A stretch of DNA of 64,000 nt from Bryobacterales bacterium (GTDB taxonomy: Bacteria; Acidobacteriota; Terriglobia; Bryobacterales; Bryobacteraceae), in NCBI GenBank assembly GCA_016713735.1, contig JADJOP010000002.1, positions 186,001 to 250,000 on the forward strand, given 5' to 3'. How positions within the stretch are numbered: position 1 is the first letter of the stretch; every line of letters begins with the position of its first letter. The translations under genes were made by a program, and so were the position numbers. Positions 25,828-33,731 of the stretch are shown here, piece after piece. Under the pieces are notes generated by a model. That model saw only the letters and a program-made list of their open reading frames with translations, searched no databases and had not been told where the DNA came from.

Positions 25828-26475
25828 TCACCGAGTCTGCTCATCGAGAAATCTGCGGACTTTGGCCCACTCCGAAGGGATCGCATTCCACCTCGTTGGA
25901 AAACTCGCCCTTACCAATGGCGATGGATGGTCGGAGGAGAATAGCGCCAGTTCCTTCGTTTTCAGGTAACGCTCCGCTTCGGCGGCCTTCTTTCCCACCA
26001 GGACTACCGCTCGCAATTTCGGCAGCAGGTCAATCAGTTCCTCCACACATCTTGTACCCTCGCGCAGTTCCTGACTGGTCACCTTTCTCGTGTGGTTCCA
26101 CCACGGAATCACGTTCCAAATGACTGACCGCCCTCGTGCTATGCCTGCCTGCTCCATAAATCTGAAGGTGGCTTCTGCCGTGGGATCGTCGTTATTGCGG
26201 CTTATAAACCCGGAGCCTGGCCGCTTGCTCCTGCCCCGCTCCACCGTCATTGGGCCAGGCTTCTCGAACAAGAACAGCACTTGCGCATCCACGCCGCCAT
26301 CAAGCGGGTCAAACTCTGGGACTTCCACTGAGCCATTCTCACGCAGCCTTGCCGCATAGGCGGTCAACGGCTCTACATGCGGCAAGCTGAGCATGCCCCT
26401 GCGCCGCTCCCGAATCGCGGCATTGCGCATCGAGCGCGGACGGTCATCGCTTTGCATGTGCTCTTGTCCATCCAT
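25828..26475 (-). CDS. Uracil-DNA-glycosylase-superfamily-like protein (element cargo)
   Basis: 215 residues from ATG 26475, which has a perfect AGGAGG six bases upstream; a longer frame to TTG 26547 is therefore not used. The core resembles the uracil-DNA glycosylase superfamily: the strand and first motif VLFLFEKPGP, WNVIPWWN, the central strand AVVLVGKKAAEA and the second catalytic motif SDHPSPL, in the expected order and spacing. The substrate loop LFEKPGP differs from canonical families 1, 4 and 5, so activity on uracil is not assured. It is the only gene inside the tRNA-Leu-bounded element and its base composition is less GC-extreme than the surroundings, which agrees with lateral transfer. 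Confidence 0.7.
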   Translation of the reverse strand: MDGQEHMQSDDRPRSMRNAAIRERRRGMLSLPHVEPLTAYAARLRENGSVEVPEFDPLDGGVDAQVLFLFEKPGPMTVERGRSKRPGSGFISRNNDDPTAEATFRFMEQAGIARGRSVIWNVIPWWNHTRKVTSQELREGTRCVEELIDLLPKLRAVVLVGKKAAEAERYLKTKELALFSSDHPSPLVRASFPTRWNAIPSEWAKVRRFLDEQTR

Positions 26476-26595
26476 TCTCTTCCTCCTGGCTTCCTCGATC
26501 TTGTGCCACGTGTATGTTAGCCCCAAGCTATCCAGCCATCTAATCAATCGAAGATCGCACCAACAAAGTTTGATGATTGGAATGCCCCGTCATTT

Positions 26596-26696
26596 TTGAG
26601 GTGCTAGCGGGAGCAATCTCGTGCAGGTTCAAGTCCTGTTCTCCGCACCATATCAAACAAAACCGGCCGTCCCTCGGGACGGCCGGTTCGTTTTTC
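26596..26696. repeat. Right 101-bp direct repeat: tRNA-Leu 3' fragment with terminator
   Basis: Exact copy of 25603-25703, offset 993 bp. It contains only the 3' part of the tRNA (anticodon loop to CCA) plus the terminator, so it cannot make a functional tRNA. Upstream is AT-richer sequence unrelated to a tRNA 5' half. This is the distal boundary expected of an island integrated at a tRNA 3' end. Confidence 0.93.
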
Positions 26697-26712
26697 GGAC
26701 ATCCCAATCCCG

Positions 26713-27651
26713 CTACGGAATCACCGCCGCCGCATCGGTCGTGAAGTACAGCGTCGTCTCCGACGGGATCCGCACACGCTGCCCCTTCATGAACACCTGC
26801 GCCCCCGCGCCCGCTCCCGCGCCCGCCGCCGCTCCAATGGCCGCGCCCTTGCCGCCGCCCGCAATGGCTCCAATGAGGGCCCCCACCGCGCCCACGCCCG
26901 CCGCCGTCTTGGCCGTCTTTGCTGTCTGCGAACCCGACTCCTGCTGCACGCTGGCCGTGGTCAGTTCCACCTTCTTGCCGCCCACCATAATCGCCGTCAG
27001 CGCCACAGTCAGCTCCGTGCGGCCCGAAAACTTACCGGCTTCCTTTTCGGTCACCAGCTTCACCACCGCATCGGCGCCCTTCGGCGCGATCTCTTCCTCG
27101 TTCACCACCAGCGCCTTGATCAGGCTGGCGCGGAACTCATCGCCCTCCTTGGCCTGGCGCGAATCGATCGAGTCGATCATCTGCACGCCGATCTCGGTGC
27201 CGCTGGGAATCTGCTTCGCCGCGGCCGGCTTGCCCACCATCGCCGCCAGCACGCGCTCGCTCACGCCGGCCTGCTTCAGTTCGACAATCCCCGCCGTGTC
27301 CAGCGCCATCTTGCCCGGGTTCCGCTCCAGGTAGCCCAACAGGAACTGCTCCTGGAAGCCCGCTGCCGCCAGCTCGCGGATCTGCTGCTGCGTCACCGCC
27401 AGCGCCGAAGGCGACCGCTCCGAAACGGCCTCAATCACCCGCTCGCTCACCCCCGCCTGTTTCAACTCGATGAGCTTCGACGGCTCGCCCGACAGCTTCG
27501 ACGGCTGCTTCTTCACCATGTCGAGAATGAACTCCTCGCTCAAGCCCGACTTGGCCAGCTTCACCACGTCTTCGTTCGTCACGGCCACCTGCGCCACGGC
27601 CGCTGAAGCCGCCAGCAAACCGGCCATCGCAAAACACACAACTCGTCTCAT
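26713..27651 (-). CDS. Secreted glycine-zipper protein with internal repeats
   Basis: 312 residues with a signal peptide (CFAMAGLLAASAAVAQ). The N-terminal 130 residues hold repeated helical units: VVKLAKSGLSEEFILDMVKK, LIELKQAGVSERVIEAVSER, IRELAAAGFQEQFLLGYLER and IVELKQAGVSERVLAAMVGK. A middle beta-rich domain (GTEIGVQMIDSIDS, FRASLIKALVV, GRTELTVALTAIMVGG) is followed by a glycine-zipper membrane-interacting segment (GVGAVGALIGAIAGGGKGAA) and a final strand region. Probably an envelope protein of the periplasm or outer membrane. It lies immediately beyond the right att repeat, its stop 16 bp away. Confidence 0.75.
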   Translation of the reverse strand: MRRVVCFAMAGLLAASAAVAQVAVTNEDVVKLAKSGLSEEFILDMVKKQPSKLSGEPSKLIELKQAGVSERVIEAVSERSPSALAVTQQQIRELAAAGFQEQFLLGYLERNPGKMALDTAGIVELKQAGVSERVLAAMVGKPAAAKQIPSGTEIGVQMIDSIDSRQAKEGDEFRASLIKALVVNEEEIAPKGADAVVKLVTEKEAGKFSGRTELTVALTAIMVGGKKVELTTASVQQESGSQTAKTAKTAAGVGAVGALIGAIAGGGKGAAIGAAAGAGAGAGAQVFMKGQRVRIPSETTLYFTTDAAAVIP

Positions 27652-27734
27652 GTTCGATTCGCCTCCTCTAGTTGTGGACGGGCGCCCCGCTGGCGGCGAT
27701 TCACGAAAATGGCCTCAGCGGCGCTGAGCGCTGC

Positions 27735-30473
27735 TTAGCGGCGCTGTAATATTTTCTCGATCGCCTCGAGTTCCCGGCCGGCGTCGCTCCACTTTCCCTG
27801 TGAAGTCAGTTCGCGGTAACGCTGCATGCGCGTCCGCATCTCTTCAACACGCGAATCCGAGCTCTGCTTCGTCTCAGCCGGAGCCGCGGTTGCGGGCGTT
27901 GGCGCACCCCCGGCGGCCGGCGGCGGCGCGGGCGGCTGCATGCCCGTCAACTCCGCGATCGCCTCCTCGTAGGTGTCGCGGTAAATCATGTCGTTGCCCA
28001 CGGCGACAACCACCTTCTTCAACTGCGGCATCCGCGCTTCCTTGGCTTGGATGTAAATCGGCTTCACATAGAGGAACGAGTTGTCCACGGGCAACACGAG
28101 CATCTGCCCGCGCAACACCTGCGAGCCCTGCTGATTCCACAACGTCAGGTCCTTGGAAATGTTCTGGTCCTGGTTGATGCGCGCCTCTATCTGCATCGGT
28201 CCGAAGATGAGCGCCTGCTTGGAGAGTTGCAGGAAGCGCACCTCGCCCAGGTTCTTGCCGTCGCAACGGGCCACCATCAGGCCGATCATGTTGTCCTTGT
28301 TGCGCGGCGTGAAGGGCAGCACGAGCAGGAACTCGGCCTCCTCTTCCCCAGGCAGCGTGGCCACCACGTAGGTCGGCGCCAACTGTTGCGGAGTGCTCTC
28401 CTGGCCGTACAGGTTGCGCGCGATGTCCCACAGATCCTCCTTGTTATAGAAGGCCTGCGGATCGCGCATGTGGAAGGTGCGGTAGATCTCGGCCTGCACG
28501 CGGAAGTAGGCTTCCGGGTAGCGGGCGTGGCGGCGCAGATCCTCGGGCATCGTCGCGGCGTCCTGGAACAGCTTGGGGAACAGCCCGCGGTAGGCGGCGA
28601 TGATCGGATCGGCGGTGTCAAACACGTAGAGATGCACATCGCCGTCGTAGGCATCCACGGTGGCCTTCACGGCGTTGCGCATGTAGTTCACCCGCTTGCC
28701 GCTGCCCAGCCGCAGGTAGGCCGAATAGGGGTGCGCGTCGGACACCGTGTAGGCGTCCACGGTCCACACCAGGCGGCCCTTGTCGGTGAGCACAAGGTAG
28801 GGGTCCGACTCCCACTCCAAAAAGCCCGCCACCTCCTCCAACCGCTCCAGCACCTTGCGCCGGATGAACATGCGCGAATCGGGCGTGAACAACTGCGTGA
28901 GCAGGATATTCCCGTCCATGTTGTGCACCGTGGCGGCGATGCGCGTCAGCAGCGAGCCCATCGGAATGCCGCCCGTGCCCTGGTAGCGCGTGAACACGCT
29001 GTCGTTGCCCGAGGGGTAGCTGAACTCCTTCTGCCCTGTGCTGACGAACACCGGCTCATGCGTGATCTCGCCGAAGTAGATCTCCGGCCGCACGAGCTTC
29101 AGGTTCGGGTCGGTGATCTTCGGCGGCGCATCCTGGACGAAAAAGAGAGGCAGGCCGTCGGAGGTGATGCGGTTGGCCTCGGCCATCACCATGCCGTAGC
29201 CGTGCGTGTAAATGAAGTGCGGGTTGATCCAACCCTTGCGCGCGTCGGGAAGCTGTCGGATGTCCAATTCGCGCGGGCTCAGCAACACCTGCCGCAACTG
29301 GCCGTTGATGGTGTAGCGGTCCACGTCGGTGTCGGGAAACGCATAGTAGGGCCGCAGGGCCTGGATCTGCGTCGTCGTATCGTGGAACGCGCGCCAGTCC
29401 CACAGCCGCACGTTGTCAATGAGCGGGCGGTGGCGGGCGATGTCGATGCGCGCCGTAAGGCTGGCAGGAAACTCTGTTTCCTGCACGCGCAGCGACAGGC
29501 CATAGGCGCGGCGCGTCGCCTCAATGTGCCGCTCGATATACGGCCGCTGCAGCGAGATCTCGTTCGGCCGCACATACACCGCGTTGACGGCCCCCGGAAC
29601 CACCGACAGCAGAATGTAGCCCGCCACAGGCAGCAGCAGCGCCTTCCACTGCCCGGCCAGAATCCCCGCGCCTGCCAGCAGCAGCGTGGCGAACAGGAAC
29701 CACAACAGCGGCAGGGCGATGCGTTCGTCGACGTAATCGACGCCCACCAGGAAGCCATGGTCGCTGTTGAGCAGGTCATAGCGGTCCAGCGCCACACCCC
29801 AGGCCATGGCAATCAGCAGCGCCGTCAGGCAGACGCGCAGGAACCTCGACTCCAGGCCGAGTTTGTTGCGCAATTCGCCGAGATCGATCATCTCGACGCC
29901 TTCGCCGGGGCGCAGCGAACCGAGGAAGTCACCGATGCGCGCGGTGACCCAGTTCACGACGGCGGCAAACAAAGCCACCGCCAAAAAGTAGTTCCGCAGC
30001 CCGCGCCAGAAGGGCAGGTCGAACAGATAGAAGGCCATCGGACGGCCGAATACCGGGTCCACCCAGCCGTCACTCGCGCCGCCGCGCGAGCCGAAATAGC
30101 GAACGACGGTCCAATTGTCGATCGTGGAGAGGGCGATGAGCGAGGACAGCGCGAACAGGCCCAGGGCAATGGGGAGCCGGAAGCCTGCCCCCCCGCGGCT
30201 TGTCCGCGAAGCCTGCATCTGGCCGATGCGGTGGGCGGCATAGAGGACCGCAAAGCACACCAGCGCGCCGCCGGCAATCGGAGCGAAGCCGTAGCTCCAC
30301 ATCCGCCACCACGTCTGCAGTTGGCCCAACTCCTGCCACCACAGGTAGTCGATGTAGGTGGAGGCGATGCTGCGCGCGCTCAACAGCAAGAGGAAGAGCG
30401 CGATGATGACGAAGGGCAGCTTGCCGCCGGGCCGTCGAGGCGGAGGATACACAATCTCTGGGTATGGGTTCAC
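27735..30473 (-). CDS. UPF0182 family integral membrane protein
   Basis: 912 residues, the usual length for UPF0182/COG1615. Seven or so transmembrane helices occupy the first 330 residues (FVIIALFLLLLSARSIA, IAGGALVCFAVLYAA, LGLFALSSLIALS, YFLAVALFAAVVNWV, LLWFLFATLLLAGAGIL), then a large extracytoplasmic region with family landmarks such as DYLWWQELGQ, YNKEDLWDIA and FLLVLPFTPRNKDNMIGLM. The C-terminal 60 residues are Pro/Ala-rich then helical. Function unknown. It is the only gene in its transcript that can be supported. Confidence 0.9.
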   Translation of the reverse strand: MNPYPEIVYPPPRRPGGKLPFVIIALFLLLLSARSIASTYIDYLWWQELGQLQTWWRMWSYGFAPIAGGALVCFAVLYAAHRIGQMQASRTSRGGAGFRLPIALGLFALSSLIALSTIDNWTVVRYFGSRGGASDGWVDPVFGRPMAFYLFDLPFWRGLRNYFLAVALFAAVVNWVTARIGDFLGSLRPGEGVEMIDLGELRNKLGLESRFLRVCLTALLIAMAWGVALDRYDLLNSDHGFLVGVDYVDERIALPLLWFLFATLLLAGAGILAGQWKALLLPVAGYILLSVVPGAVNAVYVRPNEISLQRPYIERHIEATRRAYGLSLRVQETEFPASLTARIDIARHRPLIDNVRLWDWRAFHDTTTQIQALRPYYAFPDTDVDRYTINGQLRQVLLSPRELDIRQLPDARKGWINPHFIYTHGYGMVMAEANRITSDGLPLFFVQDAPPKITDPNLKLVRPEIYFGEITHEPVFVSTGQKEFSYPSGNDSVFTRYQGTGGIPMGSLLTRIAATVHNMDGNILLTQLFTPDSRMFIRRKVLERLEEVAGFLEWESDPYLVLTDKGRLVWTVDAYTVSDAHPYSAYLRLGSGKRVNYMRNAVKATVDAYDGDVHLYVFDTADPIIAAYRGLFPKLFQDAATMPEDLRRHARYPEAYFRVQAEIYRTFHMRDPQAFYNKEDLWDIARNLYGQESTPQQLAPTYVVATLPGEEEAEFLLVLPFTPRNKDNMIGLMVARCDGKNLGEVRFLQLSKQALIFGPMQIEARINQDQNISKDLTLWNQQGSQVLRGQMLVLPVDNSFLYVKPIYIQAKEARMPQLKKVVVAVGNDMIYRDTYEEAIAELTGMQPPAPPPAAGGAPTPATAAPAETKQSSDSRVEEMRTRMQRYRELTSQGKWSDAGRELEAIEKILQRR

Positions 30474-30518
30474 TTGCTCCCACTATAGCGTCACAACGCG
30501 TGGGGGTGAACCGTGAAG

Positions 30519-31805
30519 CTAGCGCCGCCAGACAATGCGGCCGCTGACGATGGTGGCCACGGGACCGCCCGTATAGGTGTGGCCGTGGAACGGAGAGTTC
30601 TTGCTTTTCGACTGCGTTTTGTTCACGTCGTAGGTCCACTGTGTGGCCGTGTCGAAGAGGGTCACGTCGGCGTGGGCGCCCACGGTCAGCGTGCCGCGGT
30701 CGAGCCCCAACACGCGCGCCGGGCCCGTGGTATAAAGCTCGATCATCTTCCGCAGCGTGAGCTTGCCGGGGTGCACCAACTGCTCAAGCGTAATGCCGAT
30801 GGCCGTTTCCAATCCGGTGATGCCGAACGGGCAGCGCTCGAACTCCTGCATCTTCTCGCTGCCGGCGTGCGGAGCGTGGTCAGTGGCGATCACCTCCACG
30901 GTGCCGTCCACCAGACCCTCCAGCACGGCGCTCACGTCGTGTTTGCCGCGCAGCGGGGGCTTCATCTTGAAGTTGGAATCGTAGGCCACCGTGTCGCAAT
31001 CGGCGAGCACAAAGTGGTGCGGGGTGGCCTCGCAGCTCACCTTGATGCCTCGCTTCTTGGCGAAGGCGACCATGGCCACGGCGTGGTGCGTGGAGATGTG
31101 GGCCACGTGATAACGCGCCCCGGTGAGTTCGGCGAGCAGGATGTCGCGAGCCACCATCACGTCTTCGGCGGCCGCCGGAATGCCGCGCAAGCCGCGCCGG
31201 ACGCTGATCTCGCCTTCGTGTATGTCGCCGCCCGCGCTCAGGTTCAGGTCCTCGCAATGGTCGATGACGGGAATGCCGTGGCCCTTGGCCAGTTCCATGG
31301 CTCGGCGCATCACGCGCGAGTTCATCACCGGGCGGCCGTCGTCGGAGATGGCGACAGCCCCCGCTTTCACCATGGCGCCGATGCTGGCCAGTTCCTCGCC
31401 CATGCTGCCCTTGGTGATGGCGCCGATGGGATAGACGTTGACCACCGACTTCTGCTTGGCGCGCTCGATGATGTAGCTGGTCACCGTGGCGCTGTCGTTC
31501 ACCGGCAAGGTGTTCGGCATGCAGCAGACGCTGGTGAAGCCGCCGGCGGCCGCGGCGCGCGCGCCGGTTTCGATCGATTCGGCGTATTCAAAGCCCGGCT
31601 CGCGCAGATGCACGTGCATGTCGATGAAGCCGGGGGCGACGATCATGCCGCTGGCGTCGAACACTTCGGCCGTGGAGGCAACCTCGAGGTTCTCACCTAC
31701 GGCGGCCACGCGGCCCGCCTCCAGGTAGACATCCCGTACGGCGTCAAGTCCCGAGGCGGGGTCGATCACCCGGCCATTGCGGATCACCAGCTTTGCTTCA
31801 CTCAC
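30519..31805 (-). CDS. pyrC: Dihydroorotase
   Basis: 428 residues, class I (long) dihydroorotase. Metal-binding DMHVHLREPG (62-71), the CMPNTLPVND substrate loop, DHCEDL, HISTHH, and ATDHAPHAG carrying the catalytic Asp are all present, so this is a catalytic enzyme and not an inactive PyrX-type partner. It converts carbamoyl aspartate to dihydroorotate in pyrimidine synthesis. Start ATG 31805 overlaps the pyrB stop by 4 bp (ATGA), indicating coupling. Confidence 0.95.
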   Translation of the reverse strand: MSEAKLVIRNGRVIDPASGLDAVRDVYLEAGRVAAVGENLEVASTAEVFDASGMIVAPGFIDMHVHLREPGFEYAESIETGARAAAAGGFTSVCCMPNTLPVNDSATVTSYIIERAKQKSVVNVYPIGAITKGSMGEELASIGAMVKAGAVAISDDGRPVMNSRVMRRAMELAKGHGIPVIDHCEDLNLSAGGDIHEGEISVRRGLRGIPAAAEDVMVARDILLAELTGARYHVAHISTHHAVAMVAFAKKRGIKVSCEATPHHFVLADCDTVAYDSNFKMKPPLRGKHDVSAVLEGLVDGTVEVIATDHAPHAGSEKMQEFERCPFGITGLETAIGITLEQLVHPGKLTLRKMIELYTTGPARVLGLDRGTLTVGAHADVTLFDTATQWTYDVNKTQSKSKNSPFHGHTYTGGPVATIVSGRIVWRR

Positions 31806-32728
31806 GAAAACACCCGCTCCAGAACGGCCATGCGCACAAAGACGCCGTTCTCCACTTGGTTCAGAATCACGGACTGCTGCGAATCGGCCACCTCGGAGCT
31901 GAGCTCACGGCCGCGGTTGATGGGGCCGGGGTGCATCACGATCACATCCGGTTTGGCCAGCGCGACATGCTCCTGGCGCAGGCCGTAGAAGCCGAAGTAC
32001 TCGCCCGCCGGGAAGGTTGTTTCGAACTGCCGTTCCAATTGCACGCGCAGCATCATGATGACGTCGGCGTCGCGAATGGCCTCATCCATGCGGTAGGTGA
32101 GCTTCACGCCCTTGGCGAGCAGCCCCAACTCGGTGGGCAGCAGCGTCGGCGGGCCGCACAGCACCACTTCGGCGCCGAACTTGGCCAGCAAATGGACGTT
32201 TGAGCGGGCCACGCGGCTGTGAGCGATGTCGCCGATGATGGCCACCTTCAAGCCTTCGAGCGAGGTCCGGTGGTCGAGAATCGTCATCGCGTCGAGCAGC
32301 GCCTGCGTGGGGTGCTCATGCGTGCCGTCGCCGGCGTTAATGATGGGAATCGGCAGGTGGCGCGCCAGAAAGTGAGGCGCTCCGGAAGCCGCATGGCGCA
32401 TCACGATGGCGTCGGGCCTCATGGCGGCCAGCGTGTTCAGCGTGTCCACCAGCGACTCGCCCTTGCTCACGCTGGAGGCGGCCACGGAGATGGAAACCGA
32501 GTCGGCCCCAAGGCGCTTGGCGGCGATCTCAAAACTGGTGCGCGTGCGCGTCGACGATTCAAAGAAGAGCAGCACCACCATGTGCCCGCGCAGCGCGTCG
32601 CTCTTCTTTCCCGGCGCCTGTTGTTGTTGGAATTCCTTGGCCCGCCGCAGGATCGCTTCAATCTCCGTGCGGCTCAAATCCTCAATGCCGAGCAGTCCGG
32701 CGCGCAGACCATCCAGCGCCGTAGTCAT
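31802..32728 (-). CDS. pyrB: Aspartate carbamoyltransferase catalytic subunit
   Basis: 308 residues. The carbamoyl-phosphate site ESSTRTRTSFE, the HEHPTQALLD segment, the MLRVQLER aspartate loop and the C-terminal MHPGPINRG are intact. It joins carbamoyl phosphate with aspartate. No pyrI regulatory subunit is present nearby. It overlaps pyrC by 4 bp and follows pyrR by 3 bp, so pyrR-pyrB-pyrC form one transcript. This order is typical of PyrR-regulated operons. Confidence 0.95.
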   Translation of the reverse strand: MTTALDGLRAGLLGIEDLSRTEIEAILRRAKEFQQQQAPGKKSDALRGHMVVLLFFESSTRTRTSFEIAAKRLGADSVSISVAASSVSKGESLVDTLNTLAAMRPDAIVMRHAASGAPHFLARHLPIPIINAGDGTHEHPTQALLDAMTILDHRTSLEGLKVAIIGDIAHSRVARSNVHLLAKFGAEVVLCGPPTLLPTELGLLAKGVKLTYRMDEAIRDADVIMMLRVQLERQFETTFPAGEYFGFYGLRQEHVALAKPDVIVMHPGPINRGRELSSEVADSQQSVILNQVENGVFVRMAVLERVFS

Positions 32729-32731
32729 GCG

Positions 32732-33286
32732 TCAATCCTCCACTTTCTCCACCAGCAGAACCTTCTCCGTGCCGTCAATTTCCTGGAACTTCACTTCAAT
32801 GATCTCGATGTCGGAGGTCTGGACGGTGCGGCCGACATAGCGCGCCTCGATGGGCAGTTCGCGATGGCCGCGGTCAATCAGCACTAGCAGTTGCACGCGG
32901 GCCGGGCGGCCGTGATCGAACAGGGCATCGAGGGCGGCGCGAATGGTGCGGCCGGTGTAGAGCACGTCGTCCATCAGAATGATGTCGCGGCCGACGATGG
33001 AGAAGGGAATCTCTGTGGCGTTCACCACCGGCGTGCTGGAGACCGTGGACAGGTCGTCGCGGTAGAGGTTGATGTCGAGGATGCCGACGGGCACCTCGCG
33101 CTTCTCAAGCGACTTGATCTTGGCCGCCAGCCGCTGCGCCAGGGGCACGCCGCGGCGGCGGATGCCGACAAAGGCCAACTTGTCCAGATCGGCCGTCTTC
33201 TCCAATACTTCGTGCGCCAGGCGCACCAGCGTCCGGTCAATCTCGGACGCGCTCATCAACTGCCCTTTATCGCGCGTGACTGGCAT
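32732..33286 (-). CDS. pyrR: Bifunctional pyr operon regulator / uracil phosphoribosyltransferase
   Basis: 184 residues. PyrR hallmarks are FVGIRRRGVPLA, DINLYRDDL, the PRPP loop ILMDDVLYTGRTIRAALDA and LIDRGHRELPIEARYVG. PyrR binds the pyr mRNA leader and promotes attenuation when UMP is plentiful. It heads the pyrR-pyrB-pyrC operon. ATG 33286 is used; ATG 33256 is an alternative that keeps the domain. Confidence 0.93.
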   Translation of the reverse strand: MPVTRDKGQLMSASEIDRTLVRLAHEVLEKTADLDKLAFVGIRRRGVPLAQRLAAKIKSLEKREVPVGILDINLYRDDLSTVSSTPVVNATEIPFSIVGRDIILMDDVLYTGRTIRAALDALFDHGRPARVQLLVLIDRGHRELPIEARYVGRTVQTSDIEIIEVKFQEIDGTEKVLLVEKVED

Positions 33287-33314
33287 GGCTTAAACGCTCC
33301 AGGGTAGCATAGGC

Positions 33315-33335
33315 GCGCGGTGAACCCCACCGCGC
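33315..33335 (-). promoter_or_regulatory. Hairpin in the pyr operon leader
   Basis: GCGCGGTG (33315-33322), loop of five, CACCGCGC (33328-33335): an 8-bp GC stem 29 bases before the pyrR start, with no T run. It may be part of a PyrR-responsive leader or simply the end of the upstream small gene. A GCGTTCGCGGC direct repeat with 14-bp period (33346 and 33360) lies just upstream in the transcript. Regulatory role is conjecture. Confidence 0.35.
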
Positions 33336-33394
33336 TTGCGGCCTTGCGTTCGCGGCCTCGCGTTCGCGGCTTGGCGCTTGCAGACTCGCGGCGG

Positions 33395-33706
33395 CTAGAA
33401 CCGGCGCAGCCGCCCCCGAATCCGCTTGGCCAGTTTTTCGATCTCTTCCGCTTTCTTCAACGCGGACAGCGAGAGGGTATGCGTGCCGCCCTTTTCCAGC
33501 TCCATCTTCAGCTCTTCGGAAAGCTTTAGCATCACGGTGGCGTCCTCGAGCGATTTCTTGTGATCGTCCTTGAGAATGGCCTCAATCTGCGACCGCTTCA
33601 ATCGCGGCGCCGGCTCCTCCTGCGGACGCAGTTGCGCGTAGGTGAGCAACGTAGCCGCCAGCAGCGCGCCCAGGGCGACGGGGACTCGCAAAATCAGGGG
33701 TTTCAT
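33395..33706 (-). CDS. Small secreted helical protein
   Basis: 103 residues from ATG 33706, which gives a signal peptide (ILRVPVALGALLAATLLTYA); the longer open frame upstream is antisense to the homoserine dehydrogenase gene and is not used. The mature part is a charged helical region (LKRSQIEAILKDDHKKSLED, LKLSEELKMELEKGG) ending in basic KRIRGRLRRF. Function unknown. Divergent from hom with 25 bp between the start codons; about 110 bp upstream of pyrR in the same direction, so it might be the first gene of that transcript. Confidence 0.65.
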   Translation of the reverse strand: MKPLILRVPVALGALLAATLLTYAQLRPQEEPAPRLKRSQIEAILKDDHKKSLEDATVMLKLSEELKMELEKGGTHTLSLSALKKAEEIEKLAKRIRGRLRRF

Positions 33707-33731
33707 GGGCTTGTTGCTATCATATCGGTTT

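Larger units (their letters stand above)
25603..26696. mobile_element. 993-bp tRNA-Leu-bounded mini-element without integrase
   Basis: Two perfect 101-bp repeats enclose a unit of 993 bp. It holds one gene (UDG-like, minus strand) and the tandem TGTCCTTG pair; no integrase, transposase, replication or mobilisation gene fits in the remaining space. The intact tRNA at the left and the truncated copy at the right are the signature of site-specific integration at a tRNA. Elements of this kind (cis-mobilisable, att-bounded, recombinase in trans) are known as CIMEs. Whether this one is still mobile is not known. Confidence 0.75.

Noticed and set aside
26596..26696. A second tRNA-Leu gene
   Set aside because: Only the anticodon-loop-to-CCA part is present; the acceptor 5' strand and D arm are missing, so it is a duplicated boundary.
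28047..30488. An 813-codon open frame on the + strand
   Set aside because: It is antisense to the well-supported UPF0182 gene, has His/Gln/Arg-rich sequence without recognisable domains, and results from high GC. The same applies to the long open frames opposite 4606-6330, 13-16 kb, 43-47 kb and 55.9-57.6 kb.
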